Assembly: GCF_030864355.1 (NCBI RefSeq)
Contig: NC_083393.1
Coordinates: forward strand, 1,674,001 to 1,738,000
Direction of reading: 5' to 3'
Length of the DNA stretch: 64,000 bases
Source: Cutaneotrichosporon cavernicola
Lineage: Eukaryota; Basidiomycota; Tremellomycetes; Trichosporonales; Trichosporonaceae
The translations under genes were made by a program, and so were the position numbers. Below, piece by piece: positions 1 through 11,000 of the stretch. The stretch's first letter is position 1, and every line of letters begins with the position of its first letter. A model generated the notes under the pieces. That model saw only the letters and a program-made list of their open reading frames with translations. It searched no databases and was not told the DNA's origin.

Positions 1-991
1 CGCATGCTTGGCGAGAATGCGAGCAACGGTGTCGTCGGTGAGTCGGGTTTCATTCAGGACTCTTCATTGTGCCGACTTCCGGAGCGCAGCTGTCGTTTCC
101 GTTCAGCTAATGCGTCAATGAGCTAAGCTGATCTCAGACTACCCCTACCCCTCGAACACCGAGTACCCGCTTCCGCCGCTGCCCCCAATCCCCGTCCCGA
201 CCGGCACCTCTCGACGCCGTCGTGCCGAGCCAGTATCACACGCAGCCGTGCCCATTCCCGTCCCCCCGATCCCCGAGACATCCTACCTCTTCGGCCCGCA
301 CTCCCTCGAGTCGGCAGTCAAGGCGCACAACGAGGTCCATCCCCAGATTGGCATATCTATACATTACGACCGCAGCGCACTGCTCGTCCACCTCGGCGGA
401 TTGGGATACATGTGGTGTCTTATACGCACGCTTGGTGCAAAAGACGCGGGCGATACCGGCGTGCTTGGGGCGAGATCGTTCCATAGCCGCGAGGCTAGAG
501 TGAGCTCTCCACTGACAAACATAGTTGGCTGACTGAAGCCACCACCCATCCACGCCGTTGCGCCGCCGGGTCCGTCGCTCGTCTTCGGAGAACACCTGAA
601 GAAGCTCCACCTTTCCGTGATTACGCTACTCCACCGCCTCCCGTACGAGGTTACACTCTTAGAGTCGCCGTGTTATCGGTGTGGCAAGTTCCTATCTGAT
701 ATTGATGGCTTGCCTCTCAATGCGTCTGGGTGGATTCCGCCATCGCCCAAGTCAAGCGATGGCGTGAAGTTTAATGAGAAGGCTGATGAGGAGATGGACG
801 TTGATGGGGACGAAAAGAAGGAGGACAGGATGGGCGAGAAGAAGGAGGATAAGAAGGAGGACAAGAAGGACGGGGAGAAGAAGGAGGACAAGGAGGGAGA
901 CAAGAACGGAGAGGCGAAGAAGCCCGAGACAGAGGAGGATGACAAGGAGGGTCGATGGGTCAAGTGGCATGCGTCATGTCGAGCACCATAA
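1..991 (+). CDS. MED27: Mediator complex subunit 27 (5' end outside window)
   Basis: Subunit of the RNA polymerase II Mediator (tail/upper body), nuclear. Three exons are visible: 1-37, 138-499 and 539-991. The introns are 38-137 and 500-538; the second is only 39 nt and removing it deletes an in-frame stop. The C-terminus carries the Med27 zinc-binding box: PCYRCGKFLSDIDGLP (about nt 674-721) matches the Cys-x2-Cys half seen in animal Med27, and WHASC near the stop supplies the His/Cys half. Between the halves lies an insertion of about 65 residues, almost all Lys, Glu and Asp (KKED repeats, about nt 760-950), absent from the compact animal domain. The N-terminus is truncated by the window edge; the middle is proline-rich and poorly conserved. 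The assignment rests on the C-terminal box. The exact boundary of the central exon is less certain. Confidence 0.72.
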
Positions 992-1104
992 GGGGCGCCT
1001 GGCGACATATACGAATACAGTCACTGTTGTAATAGGTTACATATGGAGACAACAAGGACATGTAATAGGGGTTGCAGGGGCAATGCAGTTAGCGGAAGAT
1101 GTGG

Positions 1105-2523
1105 TCATGCGACGGGCTTGAAGCCGGGCGGGAAGACCTGACGCGCATTGACGTTGATTCTGGCGGTCGAGATCCACCGCTTTACGGCAGCGAGAGTGGG
1201 AGAGTCGTCTTCTCGAGGACGCAAATGCGCAGGGAGCGAATCCTCCAATATCCTCGGAACGCCGTGATACGCCTGCCGTCCGCGACCAGACATGATGAGC
1301 ACGTCACCAGAACGGAGTATGAGCGGGCGTGGCGGGTCGGCGCGGTCACCAGAGCCCAGGAGGAAGAGAGCCGCGTGGCCGAGTCTGCTGTCAGCTGCCG
1401 TTCCAACTTTAAGCTGACGAAATGGAGACGAGTGGCCTGCTGTTGTCCAGCTCGGAGCGGTCAACGTGCGCCATGAGCGTGTCGTTCAGCTGGTAGAAGT
1501 TGACGATGCCGGTGTCTGGCTCTGTCGTTAGCTCTCTACATCCCGGCAGCTACACACCGTAGTCCTCCGACCAGGCTGCAAAGTTAGGCGTGTTCTCGGC
1601 CTCGGTGCCGGCATACACCTGGTCCCAGGGGACGATGTTGACAACCTCGCGGCACTGCTTGGCCAGATCGGGCGGGAACGGGATCGGTGTGTCTGTCGAG
1701 AAGTCGTACGACTTGGTCGACCACTGCTGTAAGCTTGGCCAGTATCGTAGCTCACTTGGTACACCCATCCGAGGTTGGCCCAGCGTATCTCCTTCATGAG
1801 CGCCCCGACGCTCTTGGTCCCAGCCTTGAGACTCATCGCGTCGCCCGTCCACGTCGCGTTGCGGCGCTTGACCTCGTCAAAACCCATCGTGAACGCCGGC
1901 GCAGTTTCGATGAGTGGCCGCGTGCCAGCTGTCCGCTGCGCTTCCTCCGTGCGTGAGGCGCGCTCATCCTCATCGAGCTCGAGGTGGCGCGGCAGAACGG
2001 GTCTGTCGGGTGCAGAGGCGTACAGCTCAAACATGTTGATTGGGAGAGCGTAGTGCGTATCGAGACTCAGCGGATTAGGTGGGCGCGTGTACTCGGCCAA
2101 CGACGCGGTGAGGAGCGCCTCTTGAGCCGCAGTATCAAAGTGGCCCGGTATCAACACGCAGCCTGGTGTCAGCTGCCTTCTTCATCGTAGCTACCCACCG
2201 TCGGAGACGACATAGCCTATCTTCCCATCAGCGAGACTGATAGAGCGTACGCCCTCCGCTTCGTGGTTTGGGTGCGGGGCCCGCTCGCCGCGCGGGCGTT
2301 CCTTCGTCTTTCGCGGCCTCTGGCCAGTGACGGGCGGCTCGTACGCTCGTCCCCACCAGCCTGCAAGCCACACCTCGTCGTCCTCACACGAGTCGGGGCG
2401 CGAGAGGTCGAGCACAGGCCTGCATAGGGCTGGTGGCACGTTGCGCAGCGCGGGCAGCGCGTGCGTCGCACGGTTCTTGAAGTGCTTCTCGGCCTGGCGG
2501 AACGCTGGGTGCGCGTTGGTCAT
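1105..2523 (-). CDS. ALKBH1: AlkB-family 2-oxoglutarate/Fe(II) dioxygenase, ALKBH1-like
   Basis: Oxidative demethylase of alkylated nucleic acids (DNA or tRNA). It uses Fe(II) and 2-oxoglutarate. Translation starts at the ATG at 2523. Introns include 2163-2198 (36 nt), giving the continuous reading GCVLIPGHFD, and others before the WSTKSYDF and HVDRSE segments. Visible catalytic elements are the iron-binding HVD (HVDRSE), the conserved PLVSIS/LGHAALFLLG strand split by an intron, the distal His in HGVPRI, and the 2-oxoglutarate-binding RINVNAR (R-x5-R). LGWVYQWSTKSYDFS corresponds to the ALKBH1 region just before the core. The order and the long N-terminal part fit eukaryotic ALKBH1 rather than ALKBH2/3. 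Its 3' end is tail-to-tail with MED27, only 113 bp apart. Substrate cannot be told from sequence. Confidence 0.85.
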
Positions 2524-3023
2524 AGAGACGGATGCGACAGTCAGTTCTGAAGAGAGGGAGAAAGGTCTTCTGGAGCCTGAGATGAGGATCGAGGGCGCTG
2601 AATGTGTAATAAGAGAATTCGGTTGACAAGAGGAGAGAGGGGCGGAGGGGGGCGGGGGGAGAAGGAGAAATGAAGTGGATGAAGAGCATAAAGCGGTATG
2701 AACGGACGGATCAGCACTCGAAATTCCTGATCGAAATGTTCAGGCCCGAGGCCTGGATTGCACCTCCCAGTCCAACGTGCTCCAACCACCGTCATCTCCT
2801 GTCTTCTAACAAGCAACAGCCTTTCAACAATTCAACAAGCGCGTGATAATAGCTACCTGTACGCGAGTGAGATGAAATCTGACCCCACCGGCGCTCTCCC
2901 AACGGCGCTCTCCCATAGTGAGAAGATTTCGAATTCTAGCCAACCACCCTCTACCGTATCGCGCAGTGTATAGCATCCCGCACGATGCAAAGTGCACCCT
3001 AGACAACAACGAGACGGTCGAGA
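2524..3023. other. intergenic, ALKBH1 promoter / TCTP 3' flank
   Basis: Holds the promoter of the AlkB gene (minus strand) and the terminator region of TCTP. There is a G/A-rich run at about 2626-2670 next to the AlkB start. No gene seen. Confidence 0.5.
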
Positions 3024-3886
3024 TTAGATCTTGACCTCACGGAGGCCGTCCTTCCAGAAGATAACTGATGTCAGTCCAGATGCGGCCTGCGAGCGCGCCC
3101 AGAGAAAACTCACGGTAGGGGGTGACGCCGTCCTCACGGTAGTTGAGGAGAGCAACCATGCCCTCGGTGTCCATCGACTCGCCGGTGTAGAACTCGTAGT
3201 CCTTGAAGTTGCCAATGATCTTCTTGGCGAAGGCAGCGGCGGCCTTCTCGAAGGGGGCAACACGCTCGGGCTTGGTGGCCTCGAGCTTGGCCTTGACGGC
3301 CTTCATGTAGCCCTTAAGGTAGGTGAGGTACGACTTCGGGTTAGCCATGTCCACGGATCCGGATGTCTCAGAGACGCTGACAGCTGCTGGCGCCACGCTG
3401 ACAGTGTAGGCCAGTTTCTGCATGACGTTTTCCCCGTACACCTGCGATGCACACTCACCTTCTTGTCGAACTGGGTGGACTGGAGGCGGAACGAGTGGAC
3501 AACGTTGTTGACCTGCTCGGCGCCAGCCTCGAGGGCCTCCTCAGCCTCCTCGGCGGAAGGGTTGCCACCTGTCGCATCAGCACTCCGATCGAATCTACTG
3601 CACAGAAGACCTGTTCTGTGCCGCCATGACGCCTGACGTGTCCGGTTCATTGACAGGAGCGTTGGCGGCTGGGCTGCAGACTCACCGATGTCAATGTCAC
3701 CCTCCTTGATGATGATCATCGCGCAGTCGACCTCGTAGACAACGTCGTCGACAGTGGTCCTGGCGGGTCAGTGAAACGTGGCATGGCGGCTCTGGGGGAC
3801 GCTGAGCAGCTCCCTGAAGATGCTTACATGTCGTACGCGTCCGAGATCATCTCGTCGCCGTTAAGGATGTCCTCAAAAATAAGCAT
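3024..3886 (-). CDS. TMA19: translationally controlled tumour protein homologue (TCTP)
   Basis: Small abundant cytoplasmic protein of the TCTP/Mss4-like fold, associated with ribosomes, microtubules and stress responses. The start [18 protein letters not shown] is the classical TCTP N-terminus. [13 protein letters not shown] follows after a splice, then [14 protein letters not shown] (TCTP signature 1), then [17 protein letters not shown] and the C-terminal [21 protein letters not shown] (signature 2 region), ending [10 protein letters not shown]. About five exons are needed. The donors and acceptors are ordinary and the encoded length (about 165-170 residues) is normal for the family. It shares a 0.7 kb divergent promoter region with CSE1. 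Both are growth genes, so co-regulation is plausible but not shown. Confidence 0.93.
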
Positions 3887-4597
3887 GGTGGCTAGGACTT
3901 TTGGTGGTGTGGTTGGATTAGATTTTAGAGAAGTTGAGAGATGGAGAGTGTTGATTGAAACGTTTTGTCCTTTATCGGTGTGTGGGTGGCTTGGGTGGGT
4001 ACCAGCGTCAAAGGTGTGGCAGGTACCTGCGCCAAGTTGCTTCTGACTGCATTACCTTCCCGTCTAAGCCCGCCCGCCCGCCCGGTCCATCCGGTCAATC
4101 CGTCCATGGCTTCCCCTGACGTTGGCCCCCATAACAGGTTGATTTCATCTGCATGTCTGCAAGCATTGCGCACTCAAAAGTTCAGTCCATCCTGGCAGCC
4201 ATACGGCACGGACCCAAGCTAACCCGCCAAGATTGATTTTGACGCCTCCCCACCCTGGCTGGGTGAATGAGCTCTGCTCTCGATCTCCATCACCCAGGAA
4301 GATTTCCATTTATTCTCTACAATTTATGTTTTGTTAATCCCATCAATCCCACACGTGGAATCTTAATTGGGCTCAGTTAAGTAATTTGTCGTACCCTGCG
4401 CGTCATGCATCCGTGTATGTTGCCTTTCCTTTGGTGGTCACAACAACAATTGGGTCAAAGTCCAGGGTGTTTAGAGGTTACAGCAACAGTCCACACCCAT
4501 CTGACTACATCTCGTTCATTTCGCACCACCTTCCCTACTTCTTAATCACAAACACTACTCCTCCTTCTCCTCCTTCCCCCCTCAAACCTCTACCAAA
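3887..4597. other. divergent promoter region, TCTP / CSE1
   Basis: About 710 bp between two head-to-head start codons. A pyrimidine-rich tract (about 4550-4590) lies directly before the CSE1 ATG, as is common in highly expressed fungal genes. No coding signal. Confidence 0.55.
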
Positions 4598-7500
4598 ATG
4601 CAGGCGGACCAACAATCCCTTGCAACACTCTCAAAGTATCTGGCCGACACCGTCTCCCCTGATGCCACTACTCGCCGCACAGCCGAGGACTCGCTTCGCA
4701 AGGCAGAGGCTCAGCCGGGCTTCCTCCAAGTTGTCCTCGAGCTCGTCCGTTCTGACAGCGCCGACGTGGTCGTCCGTCAGGCTGCCGGAGTCTACTTCAA
4801 GAACACTGTCAAGCGTCTCTGGGCCGGCGAGGAGGACGTCCAGATCGCAGCGGGTGACAAGACGGCTGTTAAGAACCAGCTGGTGCCTTTGATGATTGCG
4901 CTCGGAACAAAGCAGACTGCTCGCCTTCAGAGCCAGATTGGAGAAGGTCTCTCGACCATCGCCTCCATCGACTTTCCCGAACAGTGGGAGGGTCTTGTTG
5001 ACGTGAGTATCGGCAGGCTTGTGCGTAGCTAACATTCGCAGGAGCTCGTCAACAGCTTGACCCCGGACAACTTTGTTGTTAACAATGGTGTGCTGGCGAC
5101 AGCGCATTCGATCTTCAAGAGGTTGGTCTCAGACGGCTGTCAAGCTGACTCCTAGGTGGCGCTCGCAGTTCCGCTCTGACAGGTTGTTCTCCGAGATCAA
5201 CTTCGTCCTCGGCCGCTTCATGGAGCCACACTACCAGCTCTTCCAGCATGTCGACTCCCTTCTTTCCTCTGACCAGCCTCTTCCTCCCAACTCCTCTGCC
5301 CCGCTTCTAGGCCAGGCGCTCCTCTCTCTAATCCAGCTCTTCCACGACCTGTCCTCGCAAGATCTTCCGCCGTTTATTGAGGACCACATGTCGCAGTACA
5401 TGGGCTGGTTGTTGAAGTACCTCAGCTGGGAGCGTCCAGAGCTCAAGGGTGACGTGAGCGATCCGAAGCAGACCATTGCTGACGTGACAGGACGACGACG
5501 ATGCGCCTGGACCACTGCAGAAGATCCGCGCATCCATCTGCGACGTCGCAGAGCTGTTCGCGCAGAAGTACGTCGAGGAGTTCCCGCAGTTGGGCGAGTT
5601 TGTCAACGGCACTTGGCAGATGCTCACAAACGTGGGACTGGGCACTCGTGACGACGTCGTGAGTATGGTCGCATGTTTCAATACTTACAGCCAAGCTTGT
5701 CTCGCGTGCCCTCAAGTTCCTCTCTGTCGTCGTTAAGATGGGCAGCCACCGCGACATGTTCGCCTCCCCGGACACGCTCAAACTGTTCTGCGAGAAGATT
5801 ATCCTGCCCAACATGTCTATTCGGGGTGAGTGCGGCGGTTGGAACGCCAAGATCAGGCTAACTCTCATAGAGCACGAGGAGGAGATGTTCGAGGACGACC
5901 CGATTGAGTACATTCGCCGTGACCTCGAGCCCTCCGCGGAGAGCGACACTCGTCGTGCAGCTGCGACCGAGTTTACCCAATCCCTGATGACTCACTTTGA
6001 GTCCGAGGTCACCAACATCATTCAGACGTACATCAGCACCTTCCTCGCTGTGAGTTGCGCACTCCTAACTAGCCACTGACCAACAGCAATACCAGCAGAA
6101 TCCCCAGGCCAACTGGAAGAGCAAGGACACCGCCGTCTACCTCCTCACCTCGATCGCTTCGCGTGGCTCAACTGTGCAGCGTGGCGTCACCTCGGTCAAC
6201 GTCCTTGTTGACGTTGTCGACTTCTTTGGCAAGAACGTTTTTGCAGACCTCCAGGCCGCCCCCGGCTCTGTCCACCCCATCCTCACGGTCGACGCCATCA
6301 AGTACCTGTACACTTTCCGCAACCAGCTCACCAAGGCGCAGCTCGTGTCGGTGCTTCCCCTGCTCGTGCAACACCTTCAGTCTGACAACTACGTCATCTA
6401 CTCCTATGCCGCCATTGCCATCGAGCGCATTCTGTTCCTAAAGGACGAGAACCGCCAGCCTCTGTAAGCCGCGGTACGAGCCGCCTGGACTGACTCCAGC
6501 TTCACTCCAGTGGACGTCCGTCCGTTCGCGGAGAGTGCGCTCATGGCCCTCTTCGGCCAGATCGAGAAGGGAGCAACCCCGGAGAAGGTTGCTGAGAACG
6601 ACTACCTGATGAAGTGCGTCATGCGCATAATTATCATCGCCCGTGGTGAGCTCGCTCCGCAGTACGAGAACGTCCTCAACCGTCTTGTCAACATCCTCGG
6701 CCAGATTAGCAAGAACCCTAGCAACCCCCGCTTCAGCCAGTACTCGTTCGAGAGTGTTTCGGCTCTCATCCGCTTTGTCTGCGAGGCGCAGCCCGCCACG
6801 CTGCACAAGTTCGAGACCGCCATCTTCGGCCCGGCTGAGGTTATCCTGCGCGAGGACATCGTCGAGTTCATCCCCTTCATCTTCCAGATCCTCGCTCAGC
6901 TCCTCGAGCTGCACGCTCCTGACGACCTCTCGGGCGAATACCAGCAGCTCCTCACTCCGCTTCTCTCAGCCCAGCTCTGGGAACAGCGCGGCAACATCCC
7001 TGCTCTCACGCGCCTGTGGAAGGCGCTGCTCATGCGCGGCGCCAAAGTCATTGTCGCGAACAACCAGCTCCAGGGTCTCCTCGGCATTGTCCAGCGCCTC
7101 ATCAACTCGAAGATCAACGATGTCTTCGCGTTTGAGCTCCTCCAGGCGATGTACGAGTTCGTCCCTCTGTGAGTTCTCCTACTTTGCTTACAAACTGACG
7201 CGTCAGGTCCGACATGCAGCAGTACTCGCAGACGATCTTCATGCTCATCCTCACGCGGTTGCAGACAAATTCGACTCAGCAGTTCTCGCAGGCGGTCGTC
7301 TACTTCCTCTGCTACCTTGCGGCAGTGGACAGCGTTGGTCCGGATGCCGTCGTCGCCATCATCGACGCCATCCAGCCCGGTCTCTTTGGTCAGCTCATGA
7401 AGGGTGTCGTGCTCCCCAACACCCAGAAGGCGCCACAGCGCAGCCGCCGTCTCATTGAGGTCGGTCTGACCAAGTACCTCACCATGTCGGATGCGCTCGT

Positions 7501-7936
7501 CCAGCAGCCTGGTGTCCAGTTCTGGTATGTGGCCGCTTGTCGTAATGTCGCTTCTAACATTCAGGTCGCCTATCTTCCTTGCCTTGGTGGACCTCTTCAC
7601 TCTCCCTCAAGACCTGACCTACGCCACTGGCACTGCCGACGACCTGACGGCACTTGACCCCGAGGACGCCGGCTTCCAGTCGAGCTTCACCAAGCTTGGC
7701 GCGTCTGAGCGCACGGCCCACGACCCAATTAAGAACATCCCGGACACGAAGAAGTACGCGAGCAGCCAGCTCGCACGACGCAGCAAGGAGCGCCCAGGTG
7801 TCCTCTCTCCTCTTGTTCAGCAGACGGGGGCTGCTGAGGGCAGCAAGGTGCCCCAGTTTGTCCAGTACATGAACGCCAACGGGTGAGCTTTCACAAGAGT
7901 TACACGTCAGCTGACATCAGCGATACCATTGTCTAG
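4598..7936 (+). CDS. CSE1: exportin-2 (importin-alpha re-exporter, CSE1/CAS)
   Basis: HEAT-repeat karyopherin that returns importin-alpha to the cytoplasm with RanGTP. The N-terminus has SLATLSKYLADTVSPD and the importin-beta N-domain pattern (RKAEAQPGF, VVRQAAGVYFKNTVKRLW), followed by FPEQWEGLVD. Later blocks include FVLGRFMEPHYQLF, KYLSWERPEL, NMSIRGECGGW, LMTHFESEVTNIIQTYI, TSVNVLVDVVDFFGKNVF and the CSE1 C-terminal domain. About ten exons are joined by 35-60 nt introns (for example 5003-5040). A last intron at 7883-7920 (38 nt) avoids the apparent stop at 7884 and adds DTIV before TAG at 7934-7936. The predicted product is about 960 residues, the usual CSE1 length. Strongly supported along its whole length. 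Confidence 0.95.
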
Positions 7937-8043
7937 ATCCATTGATACGAATCATCACTGCATTCCTGTTTTCTCGTCCTGCATGCGATGCATAATGTGC
8001 GTCCCGCATCCGCAGAGGCGGTACCGGATAGAGACGGACTAAG

Positions 8044-11000
8044 TTACGGATCGACGTCCATGGCGTTGGTGGGAGGTGCGGAAGCCTCGGCTGGCTGCTC
8101 ACCCACAAGCGCCACGTCCTCGATGGTGCTAGCAAGAGGGTCGGGCGAGGTTGAGGTGGTGGCGGTGGCTTTGGGCTCGTCGTGAGCAACGGGCACCTCC
8201 GTCGCTGTGTCAGCGCCCATCGGCCTGATGTCGGTTGACTCCTTGGGAGCTTCACCCTTCTCGGACTCGTCGTCCATCGGCGTCTCTGTCTCCGTATCCT
8301 TTGCACCCTCGGTCTTGTCTTTCGCGCCACTGTCTCCTCCACTCGCCTCAGAGTCCTTCTGCTGCTCTCTGTCTGGAGCCTCCTTGTCCCCCTCACCCGG
8401 CACTGTACTCTCAGCGCGCTCGACCTTGACCTCCTCGCCAAGCGTAACAGGAGTGCCCGGCGTCGAATCACGCTGGCTAGCCGCACCAGGCGCCTTAAGC
8501 TCGCCAAGCGTGCCAGCGGAAAACTTGTGGCCGCAATCATTACACACTGCCGTCAGACTATCCTTGCGTCAGGCTTACGTGTTCCGCGCCCACCAGGTCC
8601 GCGTCGCCAGACCTTGAGTCCGCGCTTCGCACAGCCTTCACACATGGCCCCCGCAGTCCCACGGGGGAACTTGCGCACGATCGCCGCGCCCTTGGCCCGT
8701 CCACGCTTGCTCAATCCCCTAGCTGCACCGGCTTCGACGCGCTCGTCCAACGCATCCAGGGACACGGGCATCTCGAAAGTCACAGCGCTGACCTCCTTGC
8801 GTCGCTTCTTCGAGTGTCCCTCGAGATCTGGGGAGGGTGAGAGTTCGATCCGCCGTGGTGCGACAGGGATCTCGTCGTCGCTCTCGACATCACGCGCGTA
8901 TAGCGGTCGCGTGGTGAGATGGTACGGGCGCGGAGCCCACTTGTCCGACGTGAAGTCGACCATGGCCGAGATTGTGGTTTCGAGACGGAAACGCGGGAAA
9001 CGGCGGGGTCCAACACGCGAGAGGAGGGAAGTGAGGAGAGATTTCTTGCGGGCAAGCCACGTCTCCTTGACAAGTGGGGGGAGGGCCGGGATCGTGACCG
9101 GCGGGGCGACGGGCGCTGGAGCGGTAGGCGTTGGCAGGGCTGGAGTAGCCGGGGTGGCAGGAGTGGCTGGTGCACTTGCACTAGGAGTGGTCGTCGCAGC
9201 CTGAGGGGCAGGGGAGGAGGGGGCCGCCCCAGCGGGCGTCGTGGCATCTGCTGCCGACGCAGTCGCTGGGCCGGAAGTGCCACCTGCCGGTTCCGGAGTA
9301 GCGATCGTCGCTCCAGGAGCCGGAGCGGGAGTTGTAGGCACTGGCAATGGCGTAGTAGCCTTAGCAGCGGCCTTAGCAGCTTCTGCCTCCGCTTTCGCTT
9401 TCACGACCTCCGGCGCAAGTCCGGGCTCCGCACGCACAAGAGCGTCGAGCTCGGTCTTCTCGACCTGCTCCACAATGCCTTTCATGCGCGCCCAGGTGCG
9501 GTCGTCAACGCCAACCAGGCGGATTGTGATGGGCTCGAGTGGTCCCTCGGGGAGCCACTCCTCGGCCGCAACGTTGAGCACGTAGTCGCGTGGGTGCTTG
9601 ACTTCTCTCACGCTGCGCAGGGCTCTCTTCGGAGACAGCGGCTCAGGCTTGACCTCTACTGGCGCGACCTTCATCTTTTCCACGAAGGCTGGGTTGTGGA
9701 AGGGCAGACGGTCGGCGAGGGAAGGCCAGTCGGGCTTAGTGTACGGCTCGATCGGGACGTAAGTCGATAGTAGGACGGTTCCGGGCTGCGGGTGCTGTCC
9801 TGGCATCGGTAGCATGTCTGCGAGCGGGTCCTTTGGAGAAGGGGTCGGCTCCTTCTCCTTCTCCTTCTCCTCCACCTTGGGTTTTGGGGATGGCTTCGCG
9901 GGCGGGTTGGGGCCGGGCTTGGCCATCGACGCGCGAGTGCGCTTCTTGCCGCGCGGCACCTCCTCTACGGGTAGCTGGTCCTGTTCAGCTGGAGCTTCCA
10001 GGACTGATCTTGATGTCGAGGCAGACACCGCTTCGGGTGCCGCAATGGAACCGACTTTGGTGTCAGCCGGTCCAGCCGTGGCCTCCGCAGGCGGTGCGGC
10101 CGTAAGAGCGGTTGTTGGCGCTGGCGATGTAACGTAGTCACCACCCACGCGAGACAGGTATGAGTTCTGTCCCAGTGGCAGGAGGAACTTATCCGTCTCC
10201 TGGCCCTTGAACGCGACAAGGAGGAACGGCGGGGGCTGCGGACCGTCGGCCTGGTAGGGAGGCACTGTGTAGACGTGAGATGGGCGCGGGACAAATGGCC
10301 GTGCTGGACCCCGCTGTGGGCCTGGGGTTGAGGGATTCGATGGCCCAGAAATAGGGAACCAGCGAACGTTGGAGCCGGTGGAGGTTGGGGCGACGGTGTG
10401 TGGGGTAGCCGGCGCTACGGTGGGAGCGGCGGGTGGCGGATGGGCTCCTGCCTTTGCAGGTGTTGCTTGTGATGGAGCTGGCGCGGCACTCTGCGCCGCT
10501 CGAGATACGCTGCTGGGTACTGTAGCGCGAGTGGTAGCTGAAGTTGCGACAGACGATGCCGGTGCAATAGGGCCAGTCGCGGTGGCCGCCGGAGCAACCG
10601 GAGCACCCGAGTGCGCTCCGGCCTGAGGGTTGGGCGTCGCTTGTTGCGCGGCAGGGGCTGCAGACGCAGAGGCCACGGGAGCCGCAGGTGCGACCGCAGG
10701 GCTCCCCTCGGCGTTACTGGCTGGAGCAGCATCGTCGTCCTTGGCCTCGTCCTTAGGTTCCGCGCCTTCCCCACCTCCTACCTGTGGCCGACCCCTCATC
10801 TCGACGTCCGCGTCCCAGTCAGAGTCAGAGTGAGAATCCGGCTCGTCTCCCCATCCGCCTCCAACCTGTGGCAGGCCGCTCATGTCGACGTCCGAGTCCG
10901 AGTCGTCTGGCTTGTCGCCTGTGGGTACAAGCGGAGCAGGCGCAGGTGCGGGTGCGGGTGAGGGTGCGGGGACCGCAGCTGCCGCTGGCGGCAATGCAGC

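Noticed and set aside
6438..6914. Leu/Asp/Glu-rich antisense frame in CSE1
   Set aside because: Typical antisense of codon-biased coding DNA, no start context or splice support.
6643..7458. 271-residue Ser/Arg-rich frame inside CSE1
   Set aside because: Shifted frame of the CSE1 coding exons; the CSE1 frame has clear homology.
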